Assembly (NCBI GenBank): GCA_013287135.1
Contig: JABDEK010000027.1
Location: 1 to 45,773 of the forward strand
Length of the DNA: 45,773 bases
From: Acidobacteriota bacterium
GTDB taxonomy: Bacteria > Acidobacteriota > Terriglobia > Acidiferrales > UBA7541
Direction of reading: 5' to 3'
Positions 26,632 to 35,841 of this stretch are shown here, piece by piece. The notes under the pieces were generated by a model. It had not been told where the DNA came from. It saw nothing but the letters and a program-made list of their open reading frames with translations, and searched no databases. The first letter of the stretch is position 1. The number at the start of each line of letters is the position of its first letter. A program made the position numbers and the translations under genes.

Positions 26632-28379
26632 TAGAACTTCACCATGATGGACATGTCGATAAACGATTCATCTCTGCGAAGGTCCGGGAACCAAACGCTA
26701 CTGAGGCCACCACCGCAAGCCTGTTCCGCTGCTGGCAAAGTTGTCTGTCCCGATGAAACGCCAGTGATGCATGCGAAATCCGTAGGCGAGCCATTATTAC
26801 CACCTGGGGGCGTAATCCCGCCGCGGCCCGACCAGTAGGGCACATTTGCGTGGCGATAATCATATTCCCAGCGGAACGTGATGTATTGCTTCGGCATGTA
26901 GTCAAACGTAAAGGACGAATCCCACGCTTTGAACGGGTCCCCTGGGTTCTCTGTAAAATACGGCGAATTCGTCGATGCCGTAACGGCTGTTTCTCCGTTG
27001 ATCGGCGGGAGTAGGACTAAGTAACGACCTGGATTATTGATTTTTCCTCCGCCAAGAGTTACTGCAAACAGGTCCTTGTGGAACCAGAAACGGTTGTAGA
27101 GCATGAATCCCACGAAGCTTTGTTTAGGTCCGCCTTTGTGATTACCATAGCAACTCACGCCGCTCCCATATTCACAACCCAAATCCCCGGTCAGAGTGAA
27201 CGCCATCTTGTCGAGCGTCGTATCCGGCCGGTCGAAATACTTCACTTCAATACTGTTGTCGGTATGGATTCTCTTGCGATGTGGGACGAACAGATCATCC
27301 TCACCCAGACCGTAATTGTTCGAAATGATGTTGACATAGCTAGTTGGAGTCCACTTGAGTTGGCCTCCGAGACCCGGTGTGTGGTTCGCCGAAGCGTACG
27401 CTTGCCACCCGTTAATGAACCAAGGCTCAATCTTCAAGTGTTTCGTAGGAAAAATCTGCACTCGCACGCCGTTGAAAAACCAGGGAGTGTTGGAGGAAAC
27501 GTAGGAAGGTTGATAAGCCCAATTGTCAAAATTGTAGTAACTGAAAAGACCGACATAGGACATGAAGATTCCTGCGTCCACGTTGATTCCGTACATTACG
27601 TTGAAGTGATACCCGCCATAGGCTTCTGATATGTAACGGTACGCGTCAGCCAAATCCCATTGGCCGTGGCCGGGGCTCGGGTCATTGCGGGGCGTAGTGA
27701 CCGAATACATACCAAACTGGGTCATCAACCTGCCGCGAACGTTATCCCAGTGAAAATCGCCGCCCACACCAAGCTGTTCGAGCTGCACTTCCTGCGATCT
27801 GAAGAGTTCGCTTGAGCCACCCATGGAATGGTCTGATGGATGGTTGAAGTCGAATACGTAGTCAGTGTCGACTCTGATTTCCGGGGTAAAGAACTTAGTG
27901 TCCCAGAATATGTCTTTCGTGCGTGGATTGCCGTTGAGCCAGGTCCAGTCCGCATCCGAAAATGGTTGTGGTTTCCCCTGAGCCGCAGCTGGTGCTTGTG
28001 TCGTGGGCTCGGCTTGCGCAGCGATGGGTGCTGGAGCCGCGATCGAAGACGAAGACGTTAGGGCAGGGACAGATGGTGCAGGGGTAGGCGCTGAAGCTTT
28101 TGCCGATAGCGGTGGTTGGGGGGAACGAGCCTTAAGTTCCGCTTCGAGCTGTTCGATGCGCGCTTCCATAGCCTCTAGTTTCTTTGCCACGGCAGGCGGT
28201 ATTTGCTGATCGCTCGCCTGACTACTCGCCGCCGCTTGACCGACGGAGCCTCCGGAGGTCTGCTGGCCTTCCACCACATTCTGAGCAAAAGTTGGTGTCG
28301 GCATGGAAAAAAGCAAACCGAGAGCGACTACTACATTGCAAACTGCCAAAACTGTTGAGCGCAACGTTTCCATTTTCAT
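26631..28379 (-). CDS. outer membrane beta-barrel porin (BBP2/OmpL-like), kdp-linked
   Basis: A 582-residue outer-membrane protein. A signal peptide (cut near PTFAQ) is followed by a Ser/Gln-rich linker, a short coiled coil (KKLEAMEARIEQLEAELKA), a Pro/Ala-rich linker, and from about residue 125 a beta-barrel with alternating aromatic and polar residues (YGGYHFNVMYGINVDAGIFMSY, IEPWFINGWQAY) ending in the C-terminal Phe signature (MSIMVKF). It resembles the putative beta-barrel porin-2 family. Its stop codon overlaps the start of the kdp microprotein gene, so it is the first gene of the kdp operon and may admit K+ through the outer membrane. Starts ATG 28379, ATG 28373 and TTG 28391 are all possible. 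Confidence 0.83.
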   Translation of the reverse strand: MKMETLRSTVLAVCNVVVALGLLFSMPTPTFAQNVVEGQQTSGGSVGQAAASSQASDQQIPPAVAKKLEAMEARIEQLEAELKARSPQPPLSAKASAPTPAPSVPALTSSSSIAAPAPIAAQAEPTTQAPAAAQGKPQPFSDADWTWLNGNPRTKDIFWDTKFFTPEIRVDTDYVFDFNHPSDHSMGGSSELFRSQEVQLEQLGVGGDFHWDNVRGRLMTQFGMYSVTTPRNDPSPGHGQWDLADAYRYISEAYGGYHFNVMYGINVDAGIFMSYVGLFSYYNFDNWAYQPSYVSSNTPWFFNGVRVQIFPTKHLKIEPWFINGWQAYASANHTPGLGGQLKWTPTSYVNIISNNYGLGEDDLFVPHRKRIHTDNSIEVKYFDRPDTTLDKMAFTLTGDLGCEYGSGVSCYGNHKGGPKQSFVGFMLYNRFWFHKDLFAVTLGGGKINNPGRYLVLLPPINGETAVTASTNSPYFTENPGDPFKAWDSSFTFDYMPKQYITFRWEYDYRHANVPYWSGRGGITPPGGNNGSPTDFACITGVSSGQTTLPAAEQACGGGLSSVWFPDLRRDESFIDMSIMVKF

Positions 28380-28419
28380 TTTTAAATCCAAGCCTTTCTG
28401 GTCTAAGCCAGGCTATGCC

Positions 28420-28432
28420 CTAAAAATTTTAG
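28420..28432. promoter_or_regulatory. AT-rich dyad CTAAAA-A-TTTTAG upstream of the porin-kdp operon
   Basis: A 13-base dyad lies 41-53 bases before the porin ATG, in promoter position on the minus strand. It could be a promoter element or regulator site, with KdpE the obvious candidate protein. I cannot match it to a known KdpE site by eye. Confidence 0.35.
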
Positions 28433-28593
28433 TCATGTCCATAATGTCGATTCTTGCCGACCCGGAGTACGTTATTGGACTACAGTTCTGGGGTCTGCGA
28501 TTGCCGCCACATGAGACCTACGGCGAATGTCACCTCAAAGAAACCGAGCCATCTACAAACTTGCCAATCGAGCAGACTGCAACCATTTCAAGA

Positions 28594-28881
28594 TCAATGC
28601 CGAGTCAGCAACAAATTAAACAGCTCGATTCCGACGAACAAAGTGGCCAAACCTCCCACACCGAACACGAGATCCATCAACGCTTGTTTCCGCGAGCTTC
28701 GGTACCCAGCGATCTTCTCGATCCAAGCGTTCTCCGACTCCAGTTCCGCCCGGTAGAAATAACACTGCGTATGATTTTTGCGAGTGCTCAGCTGTTTGTG
28801 TTCGCGGTGGAGTTGGATAAGCACATGGACATGAAATCCACACAGAGTCCCGTAAATAACTAAAAAGATGATCCCAGTCAT
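28594..28881 (-). CDS. small two-helix membrane protein upstream of the kdp operon
   Basis: A 95-residue protein with a membrane helix at each end (TGIIFLVIYGTLCGFHVHVLIQL, and LMDLVFGVGGLATLFVGIELFNLLL) and a basic, aromatic central loop of about 45 residues. AAGGAGG stands eight bases before the ATG, an almost perfect ribosome site that argues strongly for translation. It is on the same strand as the porin-kdp operon, about 215 bases upstream, so it may be the first gene of that transcript or separate. No family recognised. Confidence 0.65.
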   Translation of the reverse strand: MTGIIFLVIYGTLCGFHVHVLIQLHREHKQLSTRKNHTQCYFYRAELESENAWIEKIAGYRSSRKQALMDLVFGVGGLATLFVGIELFNLLLTRH

Positions 28882-29293
28882 ATCGATCGCCTCCTTCTAA
28901 CTGCGCAGCTCCAATCTCAACCGGCGCAGATAGGGACGAACGATGGTTCGAGCTTAGTCGAGCAAACATCAGGGAGGCATAAGTAAGGCATAAAGATTTC
29001 GTAATGAGATAACGTTAAGGTTCTATGGGCTTGGAGGATGCTATTCAAATTTGAAGCGCGTTTAAGCGAGGATGCCTTTGAAGCCTGGGGCGATCCTATA
29101 GAATGAGTACTCTGACTATCCCACAAAAATGATACGAAGTGGTATCGAGCCCGGGTCATTCCACATCAGGGCCAGTACCGGTCAGCAAGCACAGCAAAGC
29201 ATCAAGAAATGTTTTTGTCGGCTGGAGACTCGGCCTAAAATGGTCTCGCCCTTCGGGCCGGACGCTCTACGATACAAATTAGACGCGACATTG
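28882..29293. other. 412-base divergent intergenic region
   Basis: It lies between the small membrane gene (minus) and the secreted-protein gene (plus). It holds the AAGGAGG ribosome site for the minus gene. A TATAGA near 29097 resembles a -10 box but has no correctly spaced -35. The plus-strand frame extends up to 29129, but those residues look non-coding (no signal peptide, mixed composition). Nothing else recognised. Confidence 0.45.
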
Positions 29294-30169
29294 ATGAGAA
29301 AGTTCATCCGACTTCTTGGGATCCTTTTTTGTGCCGCAGTTTTGATTCCCTCGGCGCTTGCCAGGAAAACTGAGCGCCCTCCTCTGCCGGCCAAAATCAT
29401 GCAAGCGAATTCCGTTTACGTGGACTGCGTCTGTCCACGAGGATTGGCCGTCGCGCGGGACATTGCTCTGCAGCAACTCCAAAGCTGGGGACGCTTTCAG
29501 ATCTCGCAACAGCGCCGCCAAACGGATCTGGTCTTTCTCTTTTCCGGGAACCCGTACTTGGGAGACTACGTCACTCGCGATGGCCCCGATGACCGGCCCG
29601 TGAAAGTCGACTTCACGATCATGACTGTCATTGACCCGAACACAGGCCAAACTCTGTGGACTGATTCAAGGCGCTGGGGCAGCCTGCGCGTGCGCGGGGC
29701 TACCAAGGATTTGATCGAAGAGCTACGTCAGCAAATGGAAGAACAGGTGAAGAGGTGGAGCCTTAATGACATTCTTTTGTGCAGCGTGACCCCGGTATAT
29801 GCAGGTTTTGCGCACCTCTCGCCCGAAGAAGCGCTCGCGAAATCCAACTCTGGAAGCGCAAAAGTTTCCGGCGCACCCGAGGACCTCATTTTGACCTCTC
29901 CTGACGCACCGGCCTTTTGTAAACGCGCTGAGTTCCTACTTAATCCGGAGCGCCGAATCATCGGCTTCAAGGTATGCGCGTCCCGCGCAGATGACCTGGA
30001 TGTCGGCGAAGTCCTTCAGCGTGCCGACCAATTTGATTTCGCGGGCGCCAAATATTCCGGCAGCGATCAAGTCTATTTTAACGCACAGAGCAAAGATCGG
30101 AAAATCCTGATCCAATTTAACGTAGACGGCCACAGATCAATTCTCTCGCTGGTCTCCTTTTTTTATTAA
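29294..30169 (+). CDS. secreted protein of unknown function
   Basis: A 291-residue protein with a signal peptide (RKFIRLLGILFCAAVLIPSALA). The region NSVYVDCVCPRGLAVARDIALQQLQSWG followed by LVFLFSGNPY and FTIMTVIDPNTGQTLWTDSRRWG resembles small periplasmic domains that handle a residue pattern of the DUF4136 or lipoprotein-like kind, but I cannot assign a family. The C-terminal half (about 190-291) is a separate beta-rich region with two cysteines (FCKRAEFLLNPERRIIGFKVCAS). ATG 29294 gives a proper signal peptide; the frame is open further upstream. No operon partner; it is convergent with the ABC permease gene. Confidence 0.62.
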   Translation: MRKFIRLLGILFCAAVLIPSALARKTERPPLPAKIMQANSVYVDCVCPRGLAVARDIALQQLQSWGRFQISQQRRQTDLVFLFSGNPYLGDYVTRDGPDDRPVKVDFTIMTVIDPNTGQTLWTDSRRWGSLRVRGATKDLIEELRQQMEEQVKRWSLNDILLCSVTPVYAGFAHLSPEEALAKSNSGSAKVSGAPEDLILTSPDAPAFCKRAEFLLNPERRIIGFKVCASRADDLDVGEVLQRADQFDFAGAKYSGSDQVYFNAQSKDRKILIQFNVDGHRSILSLVSFFY

Positions 30170-30257
30170 GGAGATATCACTCCCGCGCGCTCGAGCGTCT
30201 TCGGCCGATCAACCTGGCTAAGAAGGAAGATGTCTGGCGCATTTTGATGCGGAGAAG

Positions 30258-32003
30258 TTAGGCTTCGAGTTTGAATTTCGTTGTGGCCAACGCGTATAAC
30301 CTTCGCCACAGCAGGCGATTGATAGTGACTACCATTGCCGCCATCAAGATCGTGGCCGCAATTAGCACACGGGAATTTCCGGAGTCCGCCGCAGCGCTAA
30401 TTACCGATCCAAGACCAGTAACCGTATAGGTTTGGCCCTTGAATCGAAAATATTCCGCGATGATGCTCGCGTTCCAGGCGCCGCCGGATGCCGTGACGAA
30501 TCCGGTGATCAGGTAGGGAAAAATTCCCGGTAGGTACAGTTCGCGCCAGCGCTCCAGTTTATCGAAACGAAAAACATTGCATACTTCCTTCAAATCCGTT
30601 GGTATCGCCATGGCCCCAGCAATTACATTGAATAAGATGTACCACTGTGTCCCCAACAGCAGCAGCACGATCGAACCGATGCCGAGTCCGCCTCCGACTC
30701 TGATTAGGACCAGGAGAATTATGGGGAACAGCGCTGTGGCGGGAACGGACGCGGCAATCTGCGCGATTGCTTGAGCAATTGCGGAAAGCTTTGGCTTCAG
30801 CCCTACGATAATGCCCACTGGAATCGTCCACAGTCCAGCGAGCACTAAAGTGAGTACCACACGGAGAAATGTTGCACCCGCTCCGACAAAAATTCCGCGG
30901 ACTTCTGTTTTCGTAAGACCGGCTAGCAAAATGCTCATCTTCATGAACGCATAAGCCACGCCCACCAAGATCGCGCCCAAAAGTAGACGCGATATCCAAG
31001 CGCCCACAACGCCGATACTTTGTTTTGTTACAGATGCGGCGCGTCTCTCCGCAAAAAACAAACTGAGATATTCTCGCGCCGGTATCAACGATATCCGCGC
31101 CACAAAGGGCAAAACCCTCGATCGTCTGAGCAGGTCCAGAACAAAAGAATGCGGGCTGTCCACAGATTCAACTTGTTCGAATTTGAATTTTTCAGTCCAG
31201 GCAATTACGGGACGCCAGATGAGCTGATCGATCATCACGATAATTCCGATCATCACGCCGAGTCCCCAAGCGATCGCCCGCATGTCGCCTGCATTGGCTG
31301 CCGTTTGCAGATACGAACCCAGTCCCGGAAGGCGCAAATCGCGATTCCCCAAAACAAACATTTCGCAAGCCATCAGAAAAAACCAGCCGCCCGCCACTGA
31401 CATCATCGAATTCCAAACCAGTCCGATGGCCGCATAGGGCAGTTCCATCTGCGTAAACCTCTGCCACCAGCTCCAGCGATAGATCTCGGCGACCTCTCGC
31501 ATTTCTCGCGGAATACTTTTCAGCGAAGAATAAAAGCTGAAGGTCATGTTCCAAACCTGCCCAGTAAAAATAAGAAGAATAGAACCGAGTTCCACGCCGA
31601 GCTGTCTAGTGGGAAAGAGCGCAACCATAGCCAGCATCACGCCCGGAAGAAAACTCAATACTGGAATGGACTGCAACGTATCCAGCAGGGGAATCAGGAA
31701 CTTTTCGGCTTTCGCGTTGTATGCCGCGACGTATCCATAGACCAGCGTAAATAGCAAACTGCACACATACGCGATTGCGATACGTAGCACGGAAAATATC
31801 GCATATTTCGGCAGCGCGTCGGCACCGAGGTCGATTGCGGTTTGCGCGTTCGCGGGAGCCATCCAATAGTGAGTAAGCGACAGCAACGCATAAAATAAAG
31901 CGAGCCCTGCGCAAATAACCGGCAGATCCCGCAAAAGAGAAGGTACGGTCCTGGGAATTGTCCCCCAGGTTAACACTCGCGCTGATGTTTTGTTGTGCGT
32001 CAT
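30258..32003 (-). CDS. ABC transporter permease with duplicated membrane domain
   Basis: A 581-residue protein with two complete permease domains in tandem, about residues 25-285 and 330-575. Each contains the EAA loop that contacts the ATPase: EVAEIYRWSWWQRFTQMELPYAAIG in the first and EVCNVFRFDKLERWRELYLPGIFPYL in the second. It resembles the duplicated-permease anion transporters of the nitrate/sulfonate/taurine type. A single chain would form the whole membrane part. Its start overlaps the ATPase stop by one base (TGATG). No substrate-binding protein gene is nearby, so the substrate is not predictable. Confidence 0.85.
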   Translation of the reverse strand: MTHNKTSARVLTWGTIPRTVPSLLRDLPVICAGLALFYALLSLTHYWMAPANAQTAIDLGADALPKYAIFSVLRIAIAYVCSLLFTLVYGYVAAYNAKAEKFLIPLLDTLQSIPVLSFLPGVMLAMVALFPTRQLGVELGSILLIFTGQVWNMTFSFYSSLKSIPREMREVAEIYRWSWWQRFTQMELPYAAIGLVWNSMMSVAGGWFFLMACEMFVLGNRDLRLPGLGSYLQTAANAGDMRAIAWGLGVMIGIIVMIDQLIWRPVIAWTEKFKFEQVESVDSPHSFVLDLLRRSRVLPFVARISLIPAREYLSLFFAERRAASVTKQSIGVVGAWISRLLLGAILVGVAYAFMKMSILLAGLTKTEVRGIFVGAGATFLRVVLTLVLAGLWTIPVGIIVGLKPKLSAIAQAIAQIAASVPATALFPIILLVLIRVGGGLGIGSIVLLLLGTQWYILFNVIAGAMAIPTDLKEVCNVFRFDKLERWRELYLPGIFPYLITGFVTASGGAWNASIIAEYFRFKGQTYTVTGLGSVISAAADSGNSRVLIAATILMAAMVVTINRLLWRRLYALATTKFKLEA

Positions 32004-33742
32004 CAGTGCAAGCGCGCGGCTTCCTGGGAGTCTGCGGTTTCTCCAGGCTGAATCAACCGCAGGCGGTCGCTTTCGGAGTCGTAGGTGAAGATGTCAGCAT
32101 ATCGTCCCCAGTTCAACGCGGTTTCAATTTGTTGCTCCACGTCATGTGCGGGCAAGCGCTCATCCAGCAAATCGCGGAAAAATTCCAGTGGCATGGTGTG
32201 GTCTGACTTGCTTTCGAGAGCCGTGACAATCTGTTGCATCAACGGCACATGAATCAGCGCTTCGCGGAACAAACGTCTTCGGCTAGAGATATCCGCTTCA
32301 GCAAAAGCCCGTCCATGTGGAGTAATCTTCACATCTCCTTCATGTGCGGTGGCAAATCCCAGCATGATCGCCGCATCGAGGATCGGGAGCAGGTCGTCCA
32401 CTTCGAGCAAAAGCGTTTCAGCCACGTGATAAAGATCTTCTTCGCCTCCGCGATCGATCAAGAGTTCGAGCAAACCCGCCACGCCTCCGGGTCGCGCGTG
32501 GGGAAGCAATGGAGTCGGTTGTTTTGCTGTAGCGGAAGGCGGCGCGAGCTCCAGCTCCGGCTTGGTCATTACTTTGTAAATGTAATCAACGTAGGGGAAG
32601 AACGCAGCGGACTTTCGGTCCCTCGGCTGGGGCAGCGCAATGCGAAAATCCGCGCGGATTCGCGCTGGATTGCGCCCCAGTACAATTACACGGTCTGCCA
32701 GCAGCACGGCCTCCTCAATATTGTGAGTCACGATAAAAATACTGCGCGTCGGGATTTGTTTCGCCAGCCATAAATCCATCAAATCACCGCGCAGGTTTTC
32801 CGCAGTAAGTACGTCCAAAGCTGAAAATGGCTCATCCATAAAAAGGACTTCCGGTTCCACGGCTAGCGCGCGCGCGAACCCTACACGCTGCTTCATACCA
32901 CCCGACAGCTCTTTGGGATACGCCGTCTCAAAATTTTTCAAACCTACCGCATCTATGGTCTTCAGCGCTCTGCGGTGCCGTTCCTCATGTACCATTCCTC
33001 TTGCGAGCAATGGCGATTCCACGTTTTCCAGCACTGTGAGCCAGGGAAATAAAGCAAAACTTTGAAATACAATCGCGACGTTTGGGCTGCACGCTCCGAC
33101 CGGCGCTCCATGCCACAGAACTTCGCCTGACGTCGGAGCTGCCAGGCCCGTGAGCATTCGCAAAAGGGTGGATTTCCCGCTTCCCGAAGGACCTAGCAGC
33201 GCGATAATCGTATTCGGCTCCACTGATAAATCCACTGGTGCGATCACTTGGATTTCGCTTCCATCCTTCTGCGTAAAACTTTTTGAAATTCCGCGCGCTT
33301 CGATGATCGGTTTCTCATCAGTGGAAATCCTTGCAGCGACTTCTTTTTCCTGCGCCGCTTCGGAGATTTGCTCGGAGTGCGGCGCGGCGGTGGAACCTGC
33401 TTCCGCAAGCTCATCCATCAAGGAATTCCAAGCTTCTTCAGGAAGAGCGTCCAGAAAATGATCGCGCTCCGCTTGGCTCATCGCCTCCACTATCGCGGCC
33501 ATCTCGTGAAGGGGACGCGCGTGAAGCAGGACGTAGGCATGGAAATAGGGCAGATGATTCACGATGGAGGCGGCAAGCGGAATCGGCAGCCGGCGAAACA
33601 GAGCTTGCTGCTCTTCGAACCTCATAGCCATGATCGAATCAGCGACATCGCTGGGACTTAGCTCCCTAAGAAGTTCGATCGCGGACTCCCATTTTTGTTG
33701 GGAGAGAAGTTCTTGAAGTTTTGCAACCATTGACGCACTCAT
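32003..33742 (-). CDS. ABC ATPase with MgtE_N-like N-terminus and AAA-associated C-terminus
   Basis: A 579-residue three-part protein. Residues 1-112 look like the MgtE intracellular N domain (LQELLSQQKWESAIELLRELSPSDVADSIMAM, repeated short helices). Residues 145-375 are a nitrate/taurine-type ABC ATPase: Walker A GPSGSGKS (Lys190), signature LSGGMKQR, Walker B VLFMDEPFSALD, switch His in VTHNIEEA. Residues about 415-560 match the AAA-associated C-terminal domain (GVAGLLELLIDRGGEEDLYHVAETLLLEVDDLLPILDAAIMLG). MgtE_N is the Mg2+-sensing gate of MgtE channels, so divalent-cation control of this transporter is a reasonable inference. First gene of a two-gene operon with the duplicated permease. 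Confidence 0.82.
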   Translation of the reverse strand: MSASMVAKLQELLSQQKWESAIELLRELSPSDVADSIMAMRFEEQQALFRRLPIPLAASIVNHLPYFHAYVLLHARPLHEMAAIVEAMSQAERDHFLDALPEEAWNSLMDELAEAGSTAAPHSEQISEAAQEKEVAARISTDEKPIIEARGISKSFTQKDGSEIQVIAPVDLSVEPNTIIALLGPSGSGKSTLLRMLTGLAAPTSGEVLWHGAPVGACSPNVAIVFQSFALFPWLTVLENVESPLLARGMVHEERHRRALKTIDAVGLKNFETAYPKELSGGMKQRVGFARALAVEPEVLFMDEPFSALDVLTAENLRGDLMDLWLAKQIPTRSIFIVTHNIEEAVLLADRVIVLGRNPARIRADFRIALPQPRDRKSAAFFPYVDYIYKVMTKPELELAPPSATAKQPTPLLPHARPGGVAGLLELLIDRGGEEDLYHVAETLLLEVDDLLPILDAAIMLGFATAHEGDVKITPHGRAFAEADISSRRRLFREALIHVPLMQQIVTALESKSDHTMPLEFFRDLLDERLPAHDVEQQIETALNWGRYADIFTYDSESDRLRLIQPGETADSQEAARLH

Positions 33743-33808
33743 ATCGGCACTGAACAGCCTACTACGGATTTCCGAGGACGAAACTGCGGATTATAGTTTC
33801 AAAACGCT

Positions 33809-34084
33809 TCAGTTGATCGTTCTTATGTTGCTTTTTCGGCTTGAGTACCAGCAAGGACTGTATCCGGAATGTGGAAAAATGGATCGTGCGCAAACTTCAG
33901 TTTGCGGCTGGTCGAAGTAAACTTCGGCTCTGCCGCCCTTGGTTGCACTCGCATAGTAATAAGTCACCGACCCTAGCGCGTTGCCGCTGACTTTACTCGA
34001 CCTCCGTGCGAACGACACCCAGTCAGCAATGTACACGAACACCAGCAGCCCAATGATCACCGAAATTATTCGGTTTACGCTCAT
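33809..34084 (-). CDS. small membrane-anchored protein, conserved-looking
   Basis: A 91-residue protein with one N-terminal membrane helix (IISVIIGLLVFVYIADWV) and a short soluble tail with two cysteines (QTEVCARSIFPHSGYSPCWY). The tail pattern C-x(2)-SxFPHxGxxPCWY is one I associate with small anchored proteins of acidobacteria, but this is recall only. It is divergent from kaiC and follows the ABC operon on the same strand (66 bases upstream of its start). Function unknown. Confidence 0.55.
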   Translation of the reverse strand: MSVNRIISVIIGLLVFVYIADWVSFARRSSKVSGNALGSVTYYYASATKGGRAEVYFDQPQTEVCARSIFPHSGYSPCWYSSRKSNIRTIN

Positions 34085-34275
34085 ATGTTCACGATCCAGC
34101 GCATCATTCTATAGTTTATTGCAGAAGAAAAGTCTGGAATCCACGGCAGGGGGGCGCTGCAAGGCGTGCCACGGCCAACCTTGCCTGAACTTCCCGTTTT
34201 CAGTACCATAAAGCCCCAGCTCTTATCGTCCGCGCTTTATCCAGCGTGACGTTCATTCCTTCTGAGGCAAGCTCA

Positions 34276-35841
34276 ATGGCACAACGAAATTCTTCCGCGC
34301 ACCACGATATTCCTACGCTCGAAAAGGCGCGCACCGGCATCGCCGGGCTGGATCAAATCAGTGGCGGCGGTCTCCCGAAAGGGAGGACCACTATTGTGTG
34401 TGGCGGTCCTGGGTGCGGTAAGACCATGCTAGGACTGGAGTTCCTCGTCCGCGGCGCCACTCAGTTCAACGAGCCGGGGGTTTTAGTAGCGTTCGAGGAA
34501 ACTCCCGAAGAGATGGCCCGAAACGTCGCGTCTCTGGGTTTTGATCTAAAGGATCTCGCGGAGCGCAAGAAACTTTCCCTCGATTTTGTGTATGTGGAGC
34601 CGAGCGAAATTCAAGAAACCGGGGAATACGACCTGGAGGGCTTATTCATACGCTTGCAGCACGCCGTCGATTCGGTAGGGGCTAAACGAGTGATGCTCGA
34701 CACGCTTGAGGCTCTGTTCTCGGGATTCAGCAATCCCGGAATTCTTCGCGCCGAAATTCGCCGTCTTTTCCGTTGGCTGAAGGAAAAAGGCCTCACTTCC
34801 ATGGTCACAGCGGAAAAAGGCGAAGGCACTCTTACGCGGCACGGCCTTGAAGAATACGTTTCCGATTGCGTCATTCTTTTGGATCACCGCATCACCGAAC
34901 AAATTTCCACGCGGCGCATGCGCATCGTCAAATATCGCGGCACCAAGCACGGTGCCGATGAATATCCTTTCTTGATCGATGAGCACGGGATGTCGCTCTT
35001 GCCAGTCACTTCCATGGAACTCCAACATAAAGTTTCGAATCAGCGCGTTCCAACGGGAGTGCCGGATCTAGACAACATGCTGGAGCGAAAGGGTTACTTC
35101 CGCGGATCCAGCGTTCTCATGACCGGTGCCGCGGGTTGCGGCAAGACAATATTAGCCGCCAGCTTCGCCGAGGCCGCTTGTAAGAGAGGAGAGCGCTGTC
35201 TCTTTATCGGTTTCGAAGAATCCATGGATCAGATCACGCGAAACATGAAATCCGTAGGCATCAATTTTGAACCTTGGATCAAGAAAGGACTTTTGATTCA
35301 TAGGGCCTGGCGCCCCACGCAATATGGAATGGAAATGCACCTGCTTCGCATCCACCAGCTCATCGAAAAATACGAGCCTTCTAACGTGATTATCGACCCC
35401 ATCACAAATTTGATTACCGCGAGTACAGAAAAGGATGTTCATTCCATGCTCATGCGTCTGATGGATTTTCTGAAAGAAAAAGGAGTCACTTCGGTATTCA
35501 CTAGTCTTTCCAATGTTGGCGAGATTGCGGAAAGCGAGGTGGGCATATCTTCTTTAATCGACACTTGGGTGTTATTGCGTTACACGGAACTTTTTGGAAA
35601 GAGACACCGGGGCCTTTTCGTCCTGAAGGCTCGCGGCATGGCGCATTCCACTCAGCTTCGCGAAATGCTCATAACTTCGCAGGGAATAAAGTTAGGTCCG
35701 GCCGCTGCATTGCTCGCCTATCGCGATCGGGAACGAGAACCTCAGCTTGACCATCAAGCAGCCCTTCCCAAAAGCGTGCGTAGCAAGGGAAACCGGCGCA
35801 CGGCCGCACTAACACGCCGGTCTTCACGAGGTGCGCGATGA
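34276..35841 (+). CDS. kaiC: KaiC-like double-RecA ATPase/kinase
   Basis: A 521-residue protein with two RecA-like KaiC domains. The first (about 12-250) has Walker A GGPGCGKT (Lys49) and the FEETPEEM region; the second (about 255-500) has GAAGCGKT (Lys290), [11 protein letters not shown] and [10 protein letters not shown]. The segment [14 protein letters not shown] aligns with HISTITDTIILL of cyanobacterial KaiC, so the two phosphorylation sites Ser431/Thr432 correspond to Ser425/Ser426 here. ATG 34276 has GAGG eight bases upstream; a GTG at 34246 is less likely. It leads an operon with two kaiB genes and a kinase (ATGA overlap with kaiB1). No kaiA. Probably a timer or stress-signalling ATPase. 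Confidence 0.92.
   Translation: MAQRNSSAHHDIPTLEKARTGIAGLDQISGGGLPKGRTTIVCGGPGCGKTMLGLEFLVRGATQFNEPGVLVAFEETPEEMARNVASLGFDLKDLAERKKLSLDFVYVEPSEIQETGEYDLEGLFIRLQHAVDSVGAKRVMLDTLEALFSGFSNPGILRAEIRRLFRWLKEKGLTSMVTAEKGEGTLTRHGLEEYVSDCVILLDHRITEQISTRRMRIVKYRGTKHGADEYPFLIDEHGMSLLPVTSMELQHKVSNQRVPTGVPDLDNMLERKGYFRGSSVLMTGAAGCGKTILAASFAEAACKRGERCLFIGFEESMDQITRNMKSVGINFEPWIKKGLLIHRAWRPTQYGMEMHLLRIHQLIEKYEPSNVIIDPITNLITASTEKDVHSMLMRLMDFLKEKGVTSVFTSLSNVGEIAESEVGISSLIDTWVLLRYTELFGKRHRGLFVLKARGMAHSTQLREMLITSQGIKLGPAAALLAYRDREREPQLDHQAALPKSVRSKGNRRTAALTRRSSRGAR

Noticed and set aside
29078..29102. TTGAAG and TATAGA as a promoter for the secreted protein
   Set aside because: The spacing is only 13 bases, too short for a sigma-70 promoter.
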